The notes below the pieces were generated by a model, which was not told the DNA's origin, searched no databases, and was given only the letters and a program-made list of their open reading frames with translations. This document shows positions 25,526 through 32,932 of a stretch of 38,467 nucleotides of DNA, one piece after another; position 1 is the first letter of the stretch, and each line of letters starts with the position of its first letter. Made by a program: the position numbers and the translations under genes. The DNA is from an uncultured Duncaniella sp. (GTDB lineage Bacteria; Bacteroidota; Bacteroidia; Bacteroidales; Muribaculaceae), in assembly GCA_910587515.1 (NCBI GenBank), contig CAJULW010000029.1, positions 1-38,467 on the forward strand, read 5' to 3'.

Positions 25526-27377
25526 AATCAAACCTAACAATCCACCCATTTACTCTCCGGCCAGTGGTATCATTAATTTTTTGCCCACTTTTAGAGTTTG
25601 GAAAATAGTCTATAATATCAGTTGCTTTTGCCGTCCTTTTTATCCCCAGTTTGTCATAAACATATTGTATAGTCTATTTAAGCATCGTATTTGAGATTCT
25701 TTCTTCATTCTTTAATAGTAGGCGTAATTCGTATGGCACTTTATTGATGGTGCGCAGATTCTGTAACTCAACTTTAATTTTACTTTCCTTGTAGCCTAAC
25801 GCCCTTATTCGCTCTCCCCCTAACTGCTCATAATAATATTTTATTTCAGGATGCTTCTTGGCAATATCATCGGTTATATAGTCCAACCTTAACGTATTTG
25901 TTGACTTAGATTCAATATAAGATTTCATTATATCCTCAAATTTATTTCGTTGAATAAGGTGCTTTAACTACTGAGTGTAACTATTGTAATATTCTTCATT
26001 GCCTAAAAATTCAAATCTACCTGTATCTTCAATTCGGGTCTATATAGTTATACCATTTCTGTAATTTAATTGTTGTACGTCATAACAATATTGCTCATTG
26101 ATATATGCAATCTGATTAATGGTAAAACATTGGTTAACATCGCTCCACATAGCGTATGATTCACCATATTTTTCAATTGCCTGTATCTTCTTAATATTGC
26201 TAATTTCTCTTTCTTTTATGCGGCCTGTGGCATTATTTTTATAATGAACTTCTTCAATAGAGGATTCATATTTGGCTGTAATAGCAGCTCTAAAATCATC
26301 TTCTGGAATTTCAGTGAGATTGGTCTTATATATGAATGTGATTATTTTTCTGAAAGGATTAATCTCTAACCTTTGTCTGCCTGCAATCTGAATGAGTTCC
26401 GTTGAAATATCAACGGCCATATTTTTACGATTGCCGTCACTTATCACAAATGTTGTCGCATTGGTTGAATAAAAGTCACAGCCGGCATAGGCTGTAGATG
26501 TACAAAATGTGATTAATTTATGCGGCTATCCTTTTAGCGGAATATTACCTCGCATAAAGCCCTCTCCCAATTTGGAGATTAGCTTATCGTTCTCATTAGA
26601 ATTACCAACTATGATATTCACCTATTCGGGTAATAATTCTGCGTCCTTGATAATATTTACAATTGACTGAACGCTATTTAGAAAAATAACACACTCCTTA
26701 GAATATATTCTGTCTCCTGTGTCATTATCTATATATGGATAATTGCTATTCTTGAACGAATTAACAATTTCAAGAGCTGCATTAATCGGATTAGAGTGCC
26801 TTTGCCGTTGGATATATACCTTATCTACATTCTGCCATTCTATTTCGTAATAGTCTAAGGAACTAAACTCTGGAATCTACGCTAAATATTTGTCAATAAT
26901 AGGAGTGGCAGATAAATATGTTACATAAGGACATTGTGATAAAGTTTGTATCAGATTTAATTCCACTTCTGACTTAAATGCACTATCAGATAGTATGCAC
27001 TAAAATTCATCAACAACTATTCTCCATTCTTCCAAATCTGAAATCATTTTCAGCAGCTTATTTATAGAATCGTATGTTATTAGGATTTTAGGCAAAGGAT
27101 GAGAGAATAGATATTGCCCTATTTCATTGATGGAAACGCCACCGATTACCAATAGTGTATTGGGATATTGTGCGTGTTTATTTTTCAAGAGTTCAATACG
27201 TGGACTGCAAATAATGGTTTTATGATTATCTTCTAATGCTAATGTCGTACCGCCACAATTCGGTATAATCTTGTTTAATATTCCATTTGGTAGCTCAAAT
27301 GGAGCAATCCCATCCCAATTCTTTATCTAACTTAAATAACGTGCGTTTGCCGGAGCTTTAATGATAGTTTTCTTCAT
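25524..27377 (-). CDS. Superfamily-2 helicase-like protein with eight in-frame TAG codons
   Basis: One 617-codon frame from ATG 27377 to TAA 25526-25524 if TAG is read as sense. I translated the whole frame. The only stops are TAG at codons 17, 126, 167, 252, 284, 446, 470 and 568 (plus-strand positions 27327, 27000, 26877, 26622, 26526, 26040, 25968, 25674); there is no TAA or TGA. Protein signal is continuous across every TAG. Motif I-like PNCGGTT is at 39-45, Walker B VVDEF at 121-125 with TAG next, SATP at 156-159, and motif VI QIAGRQR at 330-336. A C-terminal YDKLGIKRTAKATDI segment lies between the last TAG and TAA. Superfamily-2 assignment is good; a role in replication of the element is inference. 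TAG as Gln is likely from DEF[Q] and single-base derivation from CAG. With standard code, translation stops after 16 residues. Confidence 0.85.
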
Positions 27378-27435
27378 GGCCGTATTGTCTAAATTTTTAA
27401 CGATTAATGTAATAGTATTTAATAAGGTGTCGGTC

Positions 27436-27462
27436 AAAAAACAGGACACGGTTAATTGTCCT
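27436..27462 (-). terminator. Terminator-like hairpin in the helicase leader
   Basis: On the minus strand AGGACA, 8 nt, TGTCCT is followed by G and six T. It lies between the -7 box and the helicase start. The stem is only 6 bp, so attenuation is possible but not established. Confidence 0.4.
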
Positions 27463-27477
27463 AATTATTTAACATTA

Positions 27478-27485
27478 CAAAGATA
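27478..27485 (-). promoter_or_regulatory. Probable -7 box of the helicase gene
   Basis: On the minus strand this reads TATCTTTG (TAnnTTTG), about 100 nt before ATG 27377. No TTG at the usual distance, so it may need an activator. Confidence 0.5.
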
Positions 27486-27919
27486 ATAAACTTCTGTGGG
27501 GATAAAAAATAGACACTCCACACATTATTAATACACCCTATAATCTTAAATCGAATCATATTATGCAATCCTAATTTATACCCCCAATCCATAGGCAAAG
27601 GAAAATACAGATATATGATAATTATTTTATAGTGGCGAATTAACAACATGTAAAATTGGGAATTAGTGTATACTCCGGCTCGTCTGTTCTGTAACCCCTA
27701 AAGCCCCTCACCAATCTTTGAGAAAAATAGAGCGTTTAAGCGTCTTTCGCTGTCAAAGACTAAAGCGTATCATTTATTACAACTTGCCGATTTCCCAATA
27801 ATGGAGCCAAAGGCATTTTATAATGTATGACACGCTTTTACCAATTGATTGTCAATTGATAATTGAACGTTCTATTTTGTCTTAAATTCACTGAATATTA
27901 ACCACTAATTTAGATTCTT
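27486..27919. other. Intergenic region between divergent operons, origin candidate
   Basis: About 430 bp without a credible gene. AGCGT occurs at 27731, 27739 and 27764, with a GTCTTT/AAAGAC hairpin at 27742-27760. A perfect CAATTGA-TTG-TCAATTG palindrome is at 27842-27858. Lying beside a helicase gene and between divergent operons, it is a reasonable place for a replication origin or an operator, but no known iteron or regulator site is recognised. Confidence 0.3.
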
Positions 27920-28063
27920 ATGGATAGAGTGATATTAGGGGTGGTGAGTGTATTGGCATTAGGTTTGCTATTTTATATATCGCCTGTTGTCGGTGGCTTC
28001 ACTATCCTAATCATACTTTCAAGAATGGCGTCTGAACTAAAAAAGATGAATGAGCGAAGATGA
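27920..28063 (+). CDS. Small membrane protein, 47 aa
   Basis: MDRVILGVVSVLALGLLFY, then SPVVGGFTILIILS and a basic tail (MASELKKMNERR): one or two short membrane segments and a cytoplasmic end. The stop overlaps the ATG of the next gene in ATGA (28060-28063), so the two are probably translationally coupled, which supports a real gene. Function unknown. Confidence 0.6.
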   Translation: MDRVILGVVSVLALGLLFYISPVVGGFTILIILSRMASELKKMNERR

Positions 28064-29064
28064 GTGAAAATTTAGCAATTATCAAAAGCCCTGCCATATC
28101 TTTGCAAATGCAGGACGTGGCAGAAACAGTCGAGTTTGAGGAAATGAAAAACGAAAGCCCTTTGTTTATTGAAGCCAACACACAGGCTATAGCTCTGCAT
28201 GAATTTAAAAGCGAGTGCATTGTTCCTGTGTTTTCAAAAGACAATGAGCTGACAATTTCACACCCTAATTTCATTGAAACAGTGTGTGATGCTGTCAAGA
28301 CTTTCTACAATGGAGAAATTATTGATGAGCCACAAATCCGTGTCAGTCATGTTGTGAAAGGGAGAATCCCCGAAGCAATCCATAAGCCTGCGAATCAGCT
28401 TTTGGAAAGTGATAAGACAATCTACTATGAGCGTTGTGCTTTTGTCATTCAGATTCCCTCTATATGGGAGATTGTGAACGGTCAGAAACTAACGTTAACA
28501 GTTGGTGGGGTCAGAGCCTATAATCATACAAATCTGTATGCAAGGAAAGGTGCTGAACGCTTCAAAATCTTTGTCGGCTTTACCTGCAAAGTCTGCACTA
28601 ATCTATGTGTTTCAACTGACGGTTATATAAACTGTTTGGAAGTTACCGATACAGCGGATTTATATAAATCCACGTTGGAACTTCTTAATCAGTATAACCC
28701 TGCCAAGCACATTCACTTGATGCAGACTTTAGGCGAAAGCTACCTAACTGAACATCAGTTCTGCCAAATCTTAGGGAAAATGCGTCTATATCAAGCATTA
28801 TCCCAAACAAAACAGAGAGCATTACCTAAAATGTTGCTGACAGACACACAGATTAACAGTGTGGCTAAAGCATATATCAGTGATGAAAACTTTGGTGGAA
28901 CTGAGGGATTATCAATGTGGAATTTTTACAATCTCCTTACAGGTGCAAATAAGAGCAGTTATATAGATTCATTCTTAGACCGTTCTTATAATGCTACTGA
29001 AATTGCAGTTGGAATTAATTCCGCATTACACGGTGACGAACGTTACAGTTGGTTTATAAACTGA
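28060..29064 (+). CDS. DUF3871-like protein
   Basis: A 334-aa soluble protein that I assign to the Bacteroidales DUF3871 group by overall pattern: IRVSHVVKGRIPEA near 105, ERCAFVIQIPSI, LTVGGVRAYNHTNLY, RFKIFVGFTCKVCTNLC and CLEVTDTADLY. Genes of this type commonly accompany integrases in Bacteroidales mobile elements; their biochemical role is unknown, and a relation to DUF932-type phage proteins is only a guess. It overlaps the upstream membrane-protein gene by 4 bp and lies about 110 bp before the serine recombinase. Confidence 0.65.
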   Translation: MSENLAIIKSPAISLQMQDVAETVEFEEMKNESPLFIEANTQAIALHEFKSECIVPVFSKDNELTISHPNFIETVCDAVKTFYNGEIIDEPQIRVSHVVKGRIPEAIHKPANQLLESDKTIYYERCAFVIQIPSIWEIVNGQKLTLTVGGVRAYNHTNLYARKGAERFKIFVGFTCKVCTNLCVSTDGYINCLEVTDTADLYKSTLELLNQYNPAKHIHLMQTLGESYLTEHQFCQILGKMRLYQALSQTKQRALPKMLLTDTQINSVAKAYISDENFGGTEGLSMWNFYNLLTGANKSSYIDSFLDRSYNATEIAVGINSALHGDERYSWFIN

Positions 29065-29172
29065 CTCTAACAGGAAATAGAGGCTATGGGAATATCTGAA
29101 AAAAACAGGTGTTCCCATTGCTTTTATTGGTTCAACTTACACAAACTAAACGGACATTTAACATCTGTAAGT

Positions 29173-29847
29173 ATGGTAAACAAAAGCTATGTGGCATATC
29201 TCAGACAGTCCACAATGAAGCAACAACAATCGGGATTAGGCATTGAAGCACAAAGAGAGATAATCCACAATTTTATAAAGGACAAAACTCTTATTGCTGA
29301 ATATGTAGAAACAGAGAGTGGAAAGAAATCAGACAGACCGCAATTAATGGAAGCATTGGCTCTGTGCCGTAAAACAAACTCTATTCTTATTGTGGCTAAA
29401 CTTGACAGACTTTCAAGGAATGTGGCTTTTACAAGTCGTTTACTTGAAAGTGATGTCGAGATAGTTTTCTGCGACTTTCCACAAGCTAACCGATTAATTC
29501 TGCATATCATCAGTAGTATTGCTGAATATGAAGCCAACTTAATCAGTCAGCGCACACGCCAATCATTACAGGCAAAGAAAAACAGAGGGATTAAACTCGG
29601 CATGGCTTCTAACCTTATGAGCAAACACAGCCAAGCGATAGAAAACAGTCGCAGGACCAATAAGGCTAAAGCAGAAAAGAATCCCAACAACCGCAGGGCA
29701 ATAGCGTTACTTCGCACCTTGCTCCCTCAGAATCTTTCATTAACTGAAATGACAGCCTTACTAAATGAGCAGTGTTTTGTCGCCCCTAATGGTGGAAAGT
29801 TCCAAATAACGCAAGTGAAACGGCTGATAGACCGAATAAAACAATAG
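29173..29847 (+). CDS. Serine recombinase (resolvase/invertase type)
   Basis: A site-specific serine recombinase, 224 aa from ATG 29173. The catalytic Ser is in YVAYLRQSTMKQQQSGLG. Further motifs are IVAKLDRLSRN and SSIAEYEANLISQRTRQSL, with a helix-turn-helix-like C-terminus (LSLTEMTALLNEQCF). The open frame extends upstream to 29086 with a cysteine-rich stretch unlike the family, so ATG 29173 is preferred. It may invert or resolve element DNA, or act on a partner replicon; no inverted crossover sites were found nearby. It stops at TAG 29845, with TAA 11 codons further in frame: if TAG is sense in this element, the protein gains a short tail. Confidence 0.88.
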   Translation: MVNKSYVAYLRQSTMKQQQSGLGIEAQREIIHNFIKDKTLIAEYVETESGKKSDRPQLMEALALCRKTNSILIVAKLDRLSRNVAFTSRLLESDVEIVFCDFPQANRLILHIISSIAEYEANLISQRTRQSLQAKKNRGIKLGMASNLMSKHSQAIENSRRTNKAKAEKNPNNRRAIALLRTLLPQNLSLTEMTALLNEQCFVAPNGGKFQITQVKRLIDRIKQ

Positions 29848-29855
29848 ACAATAGC

Positions 29856-29885
29856 TTGTTATCTCAAATGTTTTTACTAATTTTG
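29856..29885 (+). promoter_or_regulatory. Promoter of the attenuated lipoprotein operon
   Basis: TTG at 29856-29858, a 19-nt spacer and TAATTTTG at 29878-29885 fit the Bacteroidetes consensus. The start codon of the lipoprotein is about 290 nt downstream, leaving a long structured leader. Confidence 0.75.
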
Positions 29886-29990
29886 CATTACGTTCAAGAG
29901 TGGACGTACATAATTAGAATGAGCATTTGAAAATTATCCCTGTTATGGAATCTGGACAATTCTACAACGACACAAGGATAATAGCAAGTT

Positions 29991-30121
29991 GCTCATGCTT
30001 TTGTAGTGTATATGTACTAACTATATACATTATCGAAGCATGGGCTATTGTCTATTATTTGTGTCAAGCAGTCCAGAGCTTCATAACGGTAATAGTCAAT
30101 AGCTTCATGCTTTTTCTTTTT
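29991..30121 (+). promoter_or_regulatory. Leader RNA with mutually exclusive hairpins (attenuator or riboswitch candidate)
   Basis: Hairpin 1: 29991-30001 pairs with 30035-30045 (11 pairs including two G-T), enclosing a 7-bp inner stem (30007-30013 with 30023-30029). Hairpin 2: 30038-30057 pairs with 30090-30110 (19 pairs, one mismatch, one bulge) and is followed by TTTTTCTTTTT, a classical intrinsic terminator. The segment 30038-30045 is used by both, so only one can form. When hairpin 1 forms, the terminator cannot. This is the layout of a transcription attenuator. The ligand or signal is not identified, and I recognise no known riboswitch class. Confidence 0.65.
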
Positions 30122-30181
30122 GTGTTAGGTAAAACACCAACTTAATATGCTTTATTGAAGCTATGAAGCACAATTTAATCA

Positions 30182-30544
30182 ATGAAAAATATCAGATTAA
30201 TGTTAGCTCTATTGCTGACAGTCGGTTTTTGTGGTCTATCTTCTTGCTCAAAAGAAGATAATATTGAGCCTGTTATTTTGGATAATGATTATTTGGAATT
30301 TGAAGCCCAAGGTGGTACACAATCAATCACATTCACAGTGAATGGTGGAGATTGGAGTGCATGGGTAAAACCAAGTGAAAAAGGCGATTGGTATTCCTAC
30401 ACTCCAACAAATGGGTCGGCAGGAAAATATACCCTATCAGTTACAGTTGAACCGAATATAGGGGATAGTCGTTTTGTTACGATTGAAATTAATAGCAATG
30501 GTAACTATAAAGAACTGTATGTAGTTCAACAAGCTGCCTATTAA
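30182..30544 (+). CDS. BACON-domain lipoprotein
   Basis: A 120-aa lipoprotein: signal MKNIRLMLALLLTVGFCGLSSC with lipidated Cys22, an acidic spacer, then one BACON-type beta-sandwich (LEFEAQGGTQSITFTVNGGD, GDSRFVTIEINSNG, ELYVVQQAA). BACON domains usually sit on larger glycan or mucin-binding proteins; here the domain stands alone, as a surface or periplasmic adaptor. First gene after the attenuator, 11 bp before the next gene, so it probably forms an operon with the membrane and transglutaminase-like proteins. Confidence 0.82.
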   Translation: MKNIRLMLALLLTVGFCGLSSCSKEDNIEPVILDNDYLEFEAQGGTQSITFTVNGGDWSAWVKPSEKGDWYSYTPTNGSAGKYTLSVTVEPNIGDSRFVTIEINSNGNYKELYVVQQAAY

Positions 30545-30555
30545 TTAGCTCTACC

Positions 30556-31335
30556 ATGAATATTATCCGAAACATATTCGTATTCATATCCTTTGCGATA
30601 ATCTCTTTGGGAAGTCTTATGCTCATCATTTGGGCGGAAATGAGCTTAATACTTCCTAAATTAAATGACGCTCTAACAGATTATGGAGTATGGTTAATCA
30701 TTGGAACAATTGTAATTTGGATATGGAAAGTATTACCTTTTTTGGGGGATATTTTTGCGCCCTTGTACACTTTAAAAAAGTATCATATTGACTCTGATAC
30801 AAAAGTTGTTAAGAATCTAAAAACGAGGTCAACCGTAAAAAACTCTAATAATCCGCCAACAATTATACCCAAACCCATTGGAGGTTATAATCGTGAGCAA
30901 CTGAATGATATATATTTGATTGGCATACTAATTCATCAGATATACTATTATAATGTAGGGACTAATCTATCCGAAGTACAACAAAGAAAAGCATTAAGTA
31001 TTCAAATGAGATTCTTTGTTACGGTTTTCCCACAACGTAATGTTGGAGATTATTTTGATTTCACTGAAGATTTTATGAATAGATACGAGTCTCTAAGTAA
31101 TTATTCTGTAGATGATTATATTGAACAAAATATACAAAAGTTGTCCTCATGTAATAATAAGCAAATTAAGAAATTACAGAATCTATTTAGTGTTTTAGCG
31201 AATATGTATTTAGAGATTGGCGGAGGTAATAAAACAACTCTCACGACTTTTATTAATTTGCTTGATTCAGAATTGTCAAGTCTAATCGTAGAAGATGATT
31301 GGAGAAGTCACTATGCTCAAAAGAAAAATCATTAA
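30556..31335 (+). CDS. Membrane protein with two N-terminal segments, unknown function
   Basis: 259 aa. Two membrane segments lie at about 8-32 (IFVFISFAIISLGSLMLII) and 43-62 (YGVWLIIGTIVIWIWKVL). About 190 residues of soluble, mainly helical protein follow, with no motif I recognise. Its end overlaps the start of the next gene, indicating coupled translation with the transglutaminase-like protein. No family assigned. Confidence 0.75.
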   Translation: MNIIRNIFVFISFAIISLGSLMLIIWAEMSLILPKLNDALTDYGVWLIIGTIVIWIWKVLPFLGDIFAPLYTLKKYHIDSDTKVVKNLKTRSTVKNSNNPPTIIPKPIGGYNREQLNDIYLIGILIHQIYYYNVGTNLSEVQQRKALSIQMRFFVTVFPQRNVGDYFDFTEDFMNRYESLSNYSVDDYIEQNIQKLSSCNNKQIKKLQNLFSVLANMYLEIGGGNKTTLTTFINLLDSELSSLIVEDDWRSHYAQKKNH

Positions 31336-31852
31336 TATAATAATAGGTTTGCTGATATGTATTTGTGGCGGTTTGTGCCTTATCTCTAAAATCAAGTTTA
31401 ATAAGGACAGAGATAGAAATATTATTAATTGCACTATTACCTCTGACCTTAAAAGTCAAGTTGCACAGATAAGTAATAATTCCGATACACCACAAGACAT
31501 AATCAAAAAGTGTTCAAACGTCGCCTGTGAGACCCTATCATTTACTGCAAAAAATGATATTCAGAATGGTAAAGCAAATTGTGTCGGCTATGCACAGCTA
31601 ACCTCAACTTTAATCAATCATGCTTTCCAAATAAAGAATTTGTCCTACCATGCAAAGCCTGTTGTAGGTAAAGTGTATTTATTTGGAATTGACTTAAATA
31701 ATATCTCTCAAAAGATTCTACCGCCAAAGCATAGACCATTTTTCAAAGACCATGATTTTGTAGAAATAGACTTAGGCAATAAAACGGTATATATTGATAG
31801 TTCCTTACAAGACCTTACAGGCTTTTCATATATTCAAGTACAAAATAAGTAA
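31313..31852 (+). CDS. Membrane-anchored transglutaminase-like cysteine protein
   Basis: 179 aa from ATG 31313; ATG 31295 is an alternative. The N-terminus is a signal anchor (MLKRKIINIIIGLLICICGG). The C-terminal domain carries the order Cys90 (GKANCVGYAQ), His147 (FKDHDFVEID), Asp162 (VYIDSS), with 15 residues between His and Asp, matching the catalytic triad of transglutaminase/papain-fold proteins. It would act outside the inner membrane as a peptidase, crosslinker or amidase; substrate unknown. It overlaps the upstream membrane gene, so the pair probably functions as a unit, with the BACON lipoprotein as third component. Fold assignment rests on motif spacing only. Confidence 0.65.
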   Translation: MLKRKIINIIIGLLICICGGLCLISKIKFNKDRDRNIINCTITSDLKSQVAQISNNSDTPQDIIKKCSNVACETLSFTAKNDIQNGKANCVGYAQLTSTLINHAFQIKNLSYHAKPVVGKVYLFGIDLNNISQKILPPKHRPFFKDHDFVEIDLGNKTVYIDSSLQDLTGFSYIQVQNK

Positions 31853-31928
31853 CAGGGATGATAAGATTAGCTCATCATTTACATATCGGTGATACTATGG
31901 CGAATGTAATACTTTGAAAATAAAGTGT

Positions 31929-31936
31929 TATCTTTG
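31929..31936 (+). promoter_or_regulatory. -7 box of the abortive-infection gene
   Basis: TATCTTTG, 15 nt before ATG 31952. This supports ATG 31952 rather than the earlier GTG 31925, which lies before the box. Confidence 0.6.
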
Positions 31937-31951
31937 CAAAAAGATTATGTA

Positions 31952-32767
31952 ATGAAAGCTACTGATAAAAAACTATGGTTTCCTCTTGCAGTAGGAGCGT
32001 TAATCATATTAGGCTCATTTTGGTTAGTTTTTAAAGACCAAGACATATCCGACAATATTTCGGATTGGTCATATTTTGGTGCGTATGTTGGCGGTTGTTT
32101 CGGCATTGTTTCAGTCATACTTATGTATCTAACTTTTCGGGAACAGTCCAAAATGGCTTATCAAACAAGGTTTGAATCGGTCTTTTTTGATATGCTACAC
32201 ACATTAAGAGACCTTAAAACCAAAGAGATTTCAGAAGCCTTTTCAGAGTTACAAGGAAAAATCATACTTCACTTTAATTCTCCGTTCACAACAGAGGATA
32301 TAAATCTAACAGAAGCAAAAGAAACCCTTGCATATTACTTTCAATTACACAATGAACATGATGAAATCCATCATTACTTTCGCTTTTTATACCATGTAAT
32401 AATGTATGTCTGCAATGATAAGGTGTTAGATACCAAAGAAAAGGAAAGGTATATTGCATTAATTCAAGCGCAGATGAGTAATGAAGAACTCTTAATTGTT
32501 CTATTTAATGTAGTTAATTATGGAAATTCTAAATATTTAGATACACTTGATACTTACCATTTCTTTGAGAATATTCGCAGTGTAAACGAGTTGTTAGACT
32601 ATATAATAATCTTGCTTTTCACAAAAACAACATTTAAGCATCTTAGAAATCCAAATATAGATAGAGACATTATATATGACTTTGAAATTGATGGTTTACT
32701 ACACAATGATGAGTTATATTTTGACACGATAGAACGTCTAAAAAAAGAACGGGAAAACAGACATTAA
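31952..32767 (+). CDS. Putative phage abortive-infection protein (AbiC-like, putAbiC)
   Basis: 271 aa. Two N-terminal membrane segments at about 8-28 (WFPLAVGALIILGSFWLVF) and 40-62 (YFGAYVGGCFGIVSVILMYL). The cytoplasmic part follows: RFESVFFDMLHTLRDL, YFRFLYHVIMYV, ERYIALIQAQMSNEELLIVLFNVV. This matches the pattern of the 'putative phage abortive infection protein' family related to lactococcal AbiC. It probably senses infection and stops growth of the infected cell; the mechanism is unknown for the family. It has its own promoter and is the last gene of the element, a typical cargo position. Confidence 0.8.
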   Translation: MKATDKKLWFPLAVGALIILGSFWLVFKDQDISDNISDWSYFGAYVGGCFGIVSVILMYLTFREQSKMAYQTRFESVFFDMLHTLRDLKTKEISEAFSELQGKIILHFNSPFTTEDINLTEAKETLAYYFQLHNEHDEIHHYFRFLYHVIMYVCNDKVLDTKEKERYIALIQAQMSNEELLIVLFNVVNYGNSKYLDTLDTYHFFENIRSVNELLDYIIILLFTKTTFKHLRNPNIDRDIIYDFEIDGLLHNDELYFDTIERLKKERENRH

Positions 32768-32780
32768 GCAACGCTCAGTA

Positions 32781-32811
32781 TTGTTTTTACGCTCGAAAAA
32801 TTGTAACTTTG
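32781..32811 (+). promoter_or_regulatory. Promoter reading toward the tRNA-like sequence at the right end
   Basis: TTG at 32781-32783, a 20-nt spacer and TAACTTTG at 32804-32811 fit the consensus. No coding gene follows before the integrase at 33268, so the transcript would contain the arm sites and the tRNA-like sequence. Confidence 0.6.
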
Positions 32812-32864
32812 TAGTATATAGAGAACATAAAATTGATTACCAACCAATCTCGGAATGACTGATT

Positions 32865-32890
32865 GAGTTAAACCGACAGTTAAACCAAAG
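32865..32890 (+). repeat. Right arm-type integrase sites
   Basis: Two direct copies of GTTAAACC 12 bp apart, in the same orientation and spacing as at 23034-23059; the 26-bp blocks differ at only a few bases. Confidence 0.65.
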
Positions 32891-32932
32891 ATTTCAGCAG
32901 GTAATTTATCGAAAATATTAAGATAACTGTAA

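Noticed and set aside
25524..27377. Ordinary pseudogene by C-to-T decay of the helicase gene
   Set aside because: Not excluded, but eight TAG with no TAA, TGA or frameshift, many intact CAA, CGA and TGG codons, and no shared flanking context at the TAGs make decay the weaker explanation.
27461..27649. A 62-codon minus-strand frame upstream of the helicase gene
   Set aside because: AT-rich low-complexity translation, crosses the helicase promoter; even with TAG as sense it ends two codons later at TAA.
29927..30145. A 72-codon hydrophobic frame between recombinase and lipoprotein
   Set aside because: It overlaps the two alternative hairpins almost completely and starts at a TTG; the RNA-structure reading explains the sequence better.
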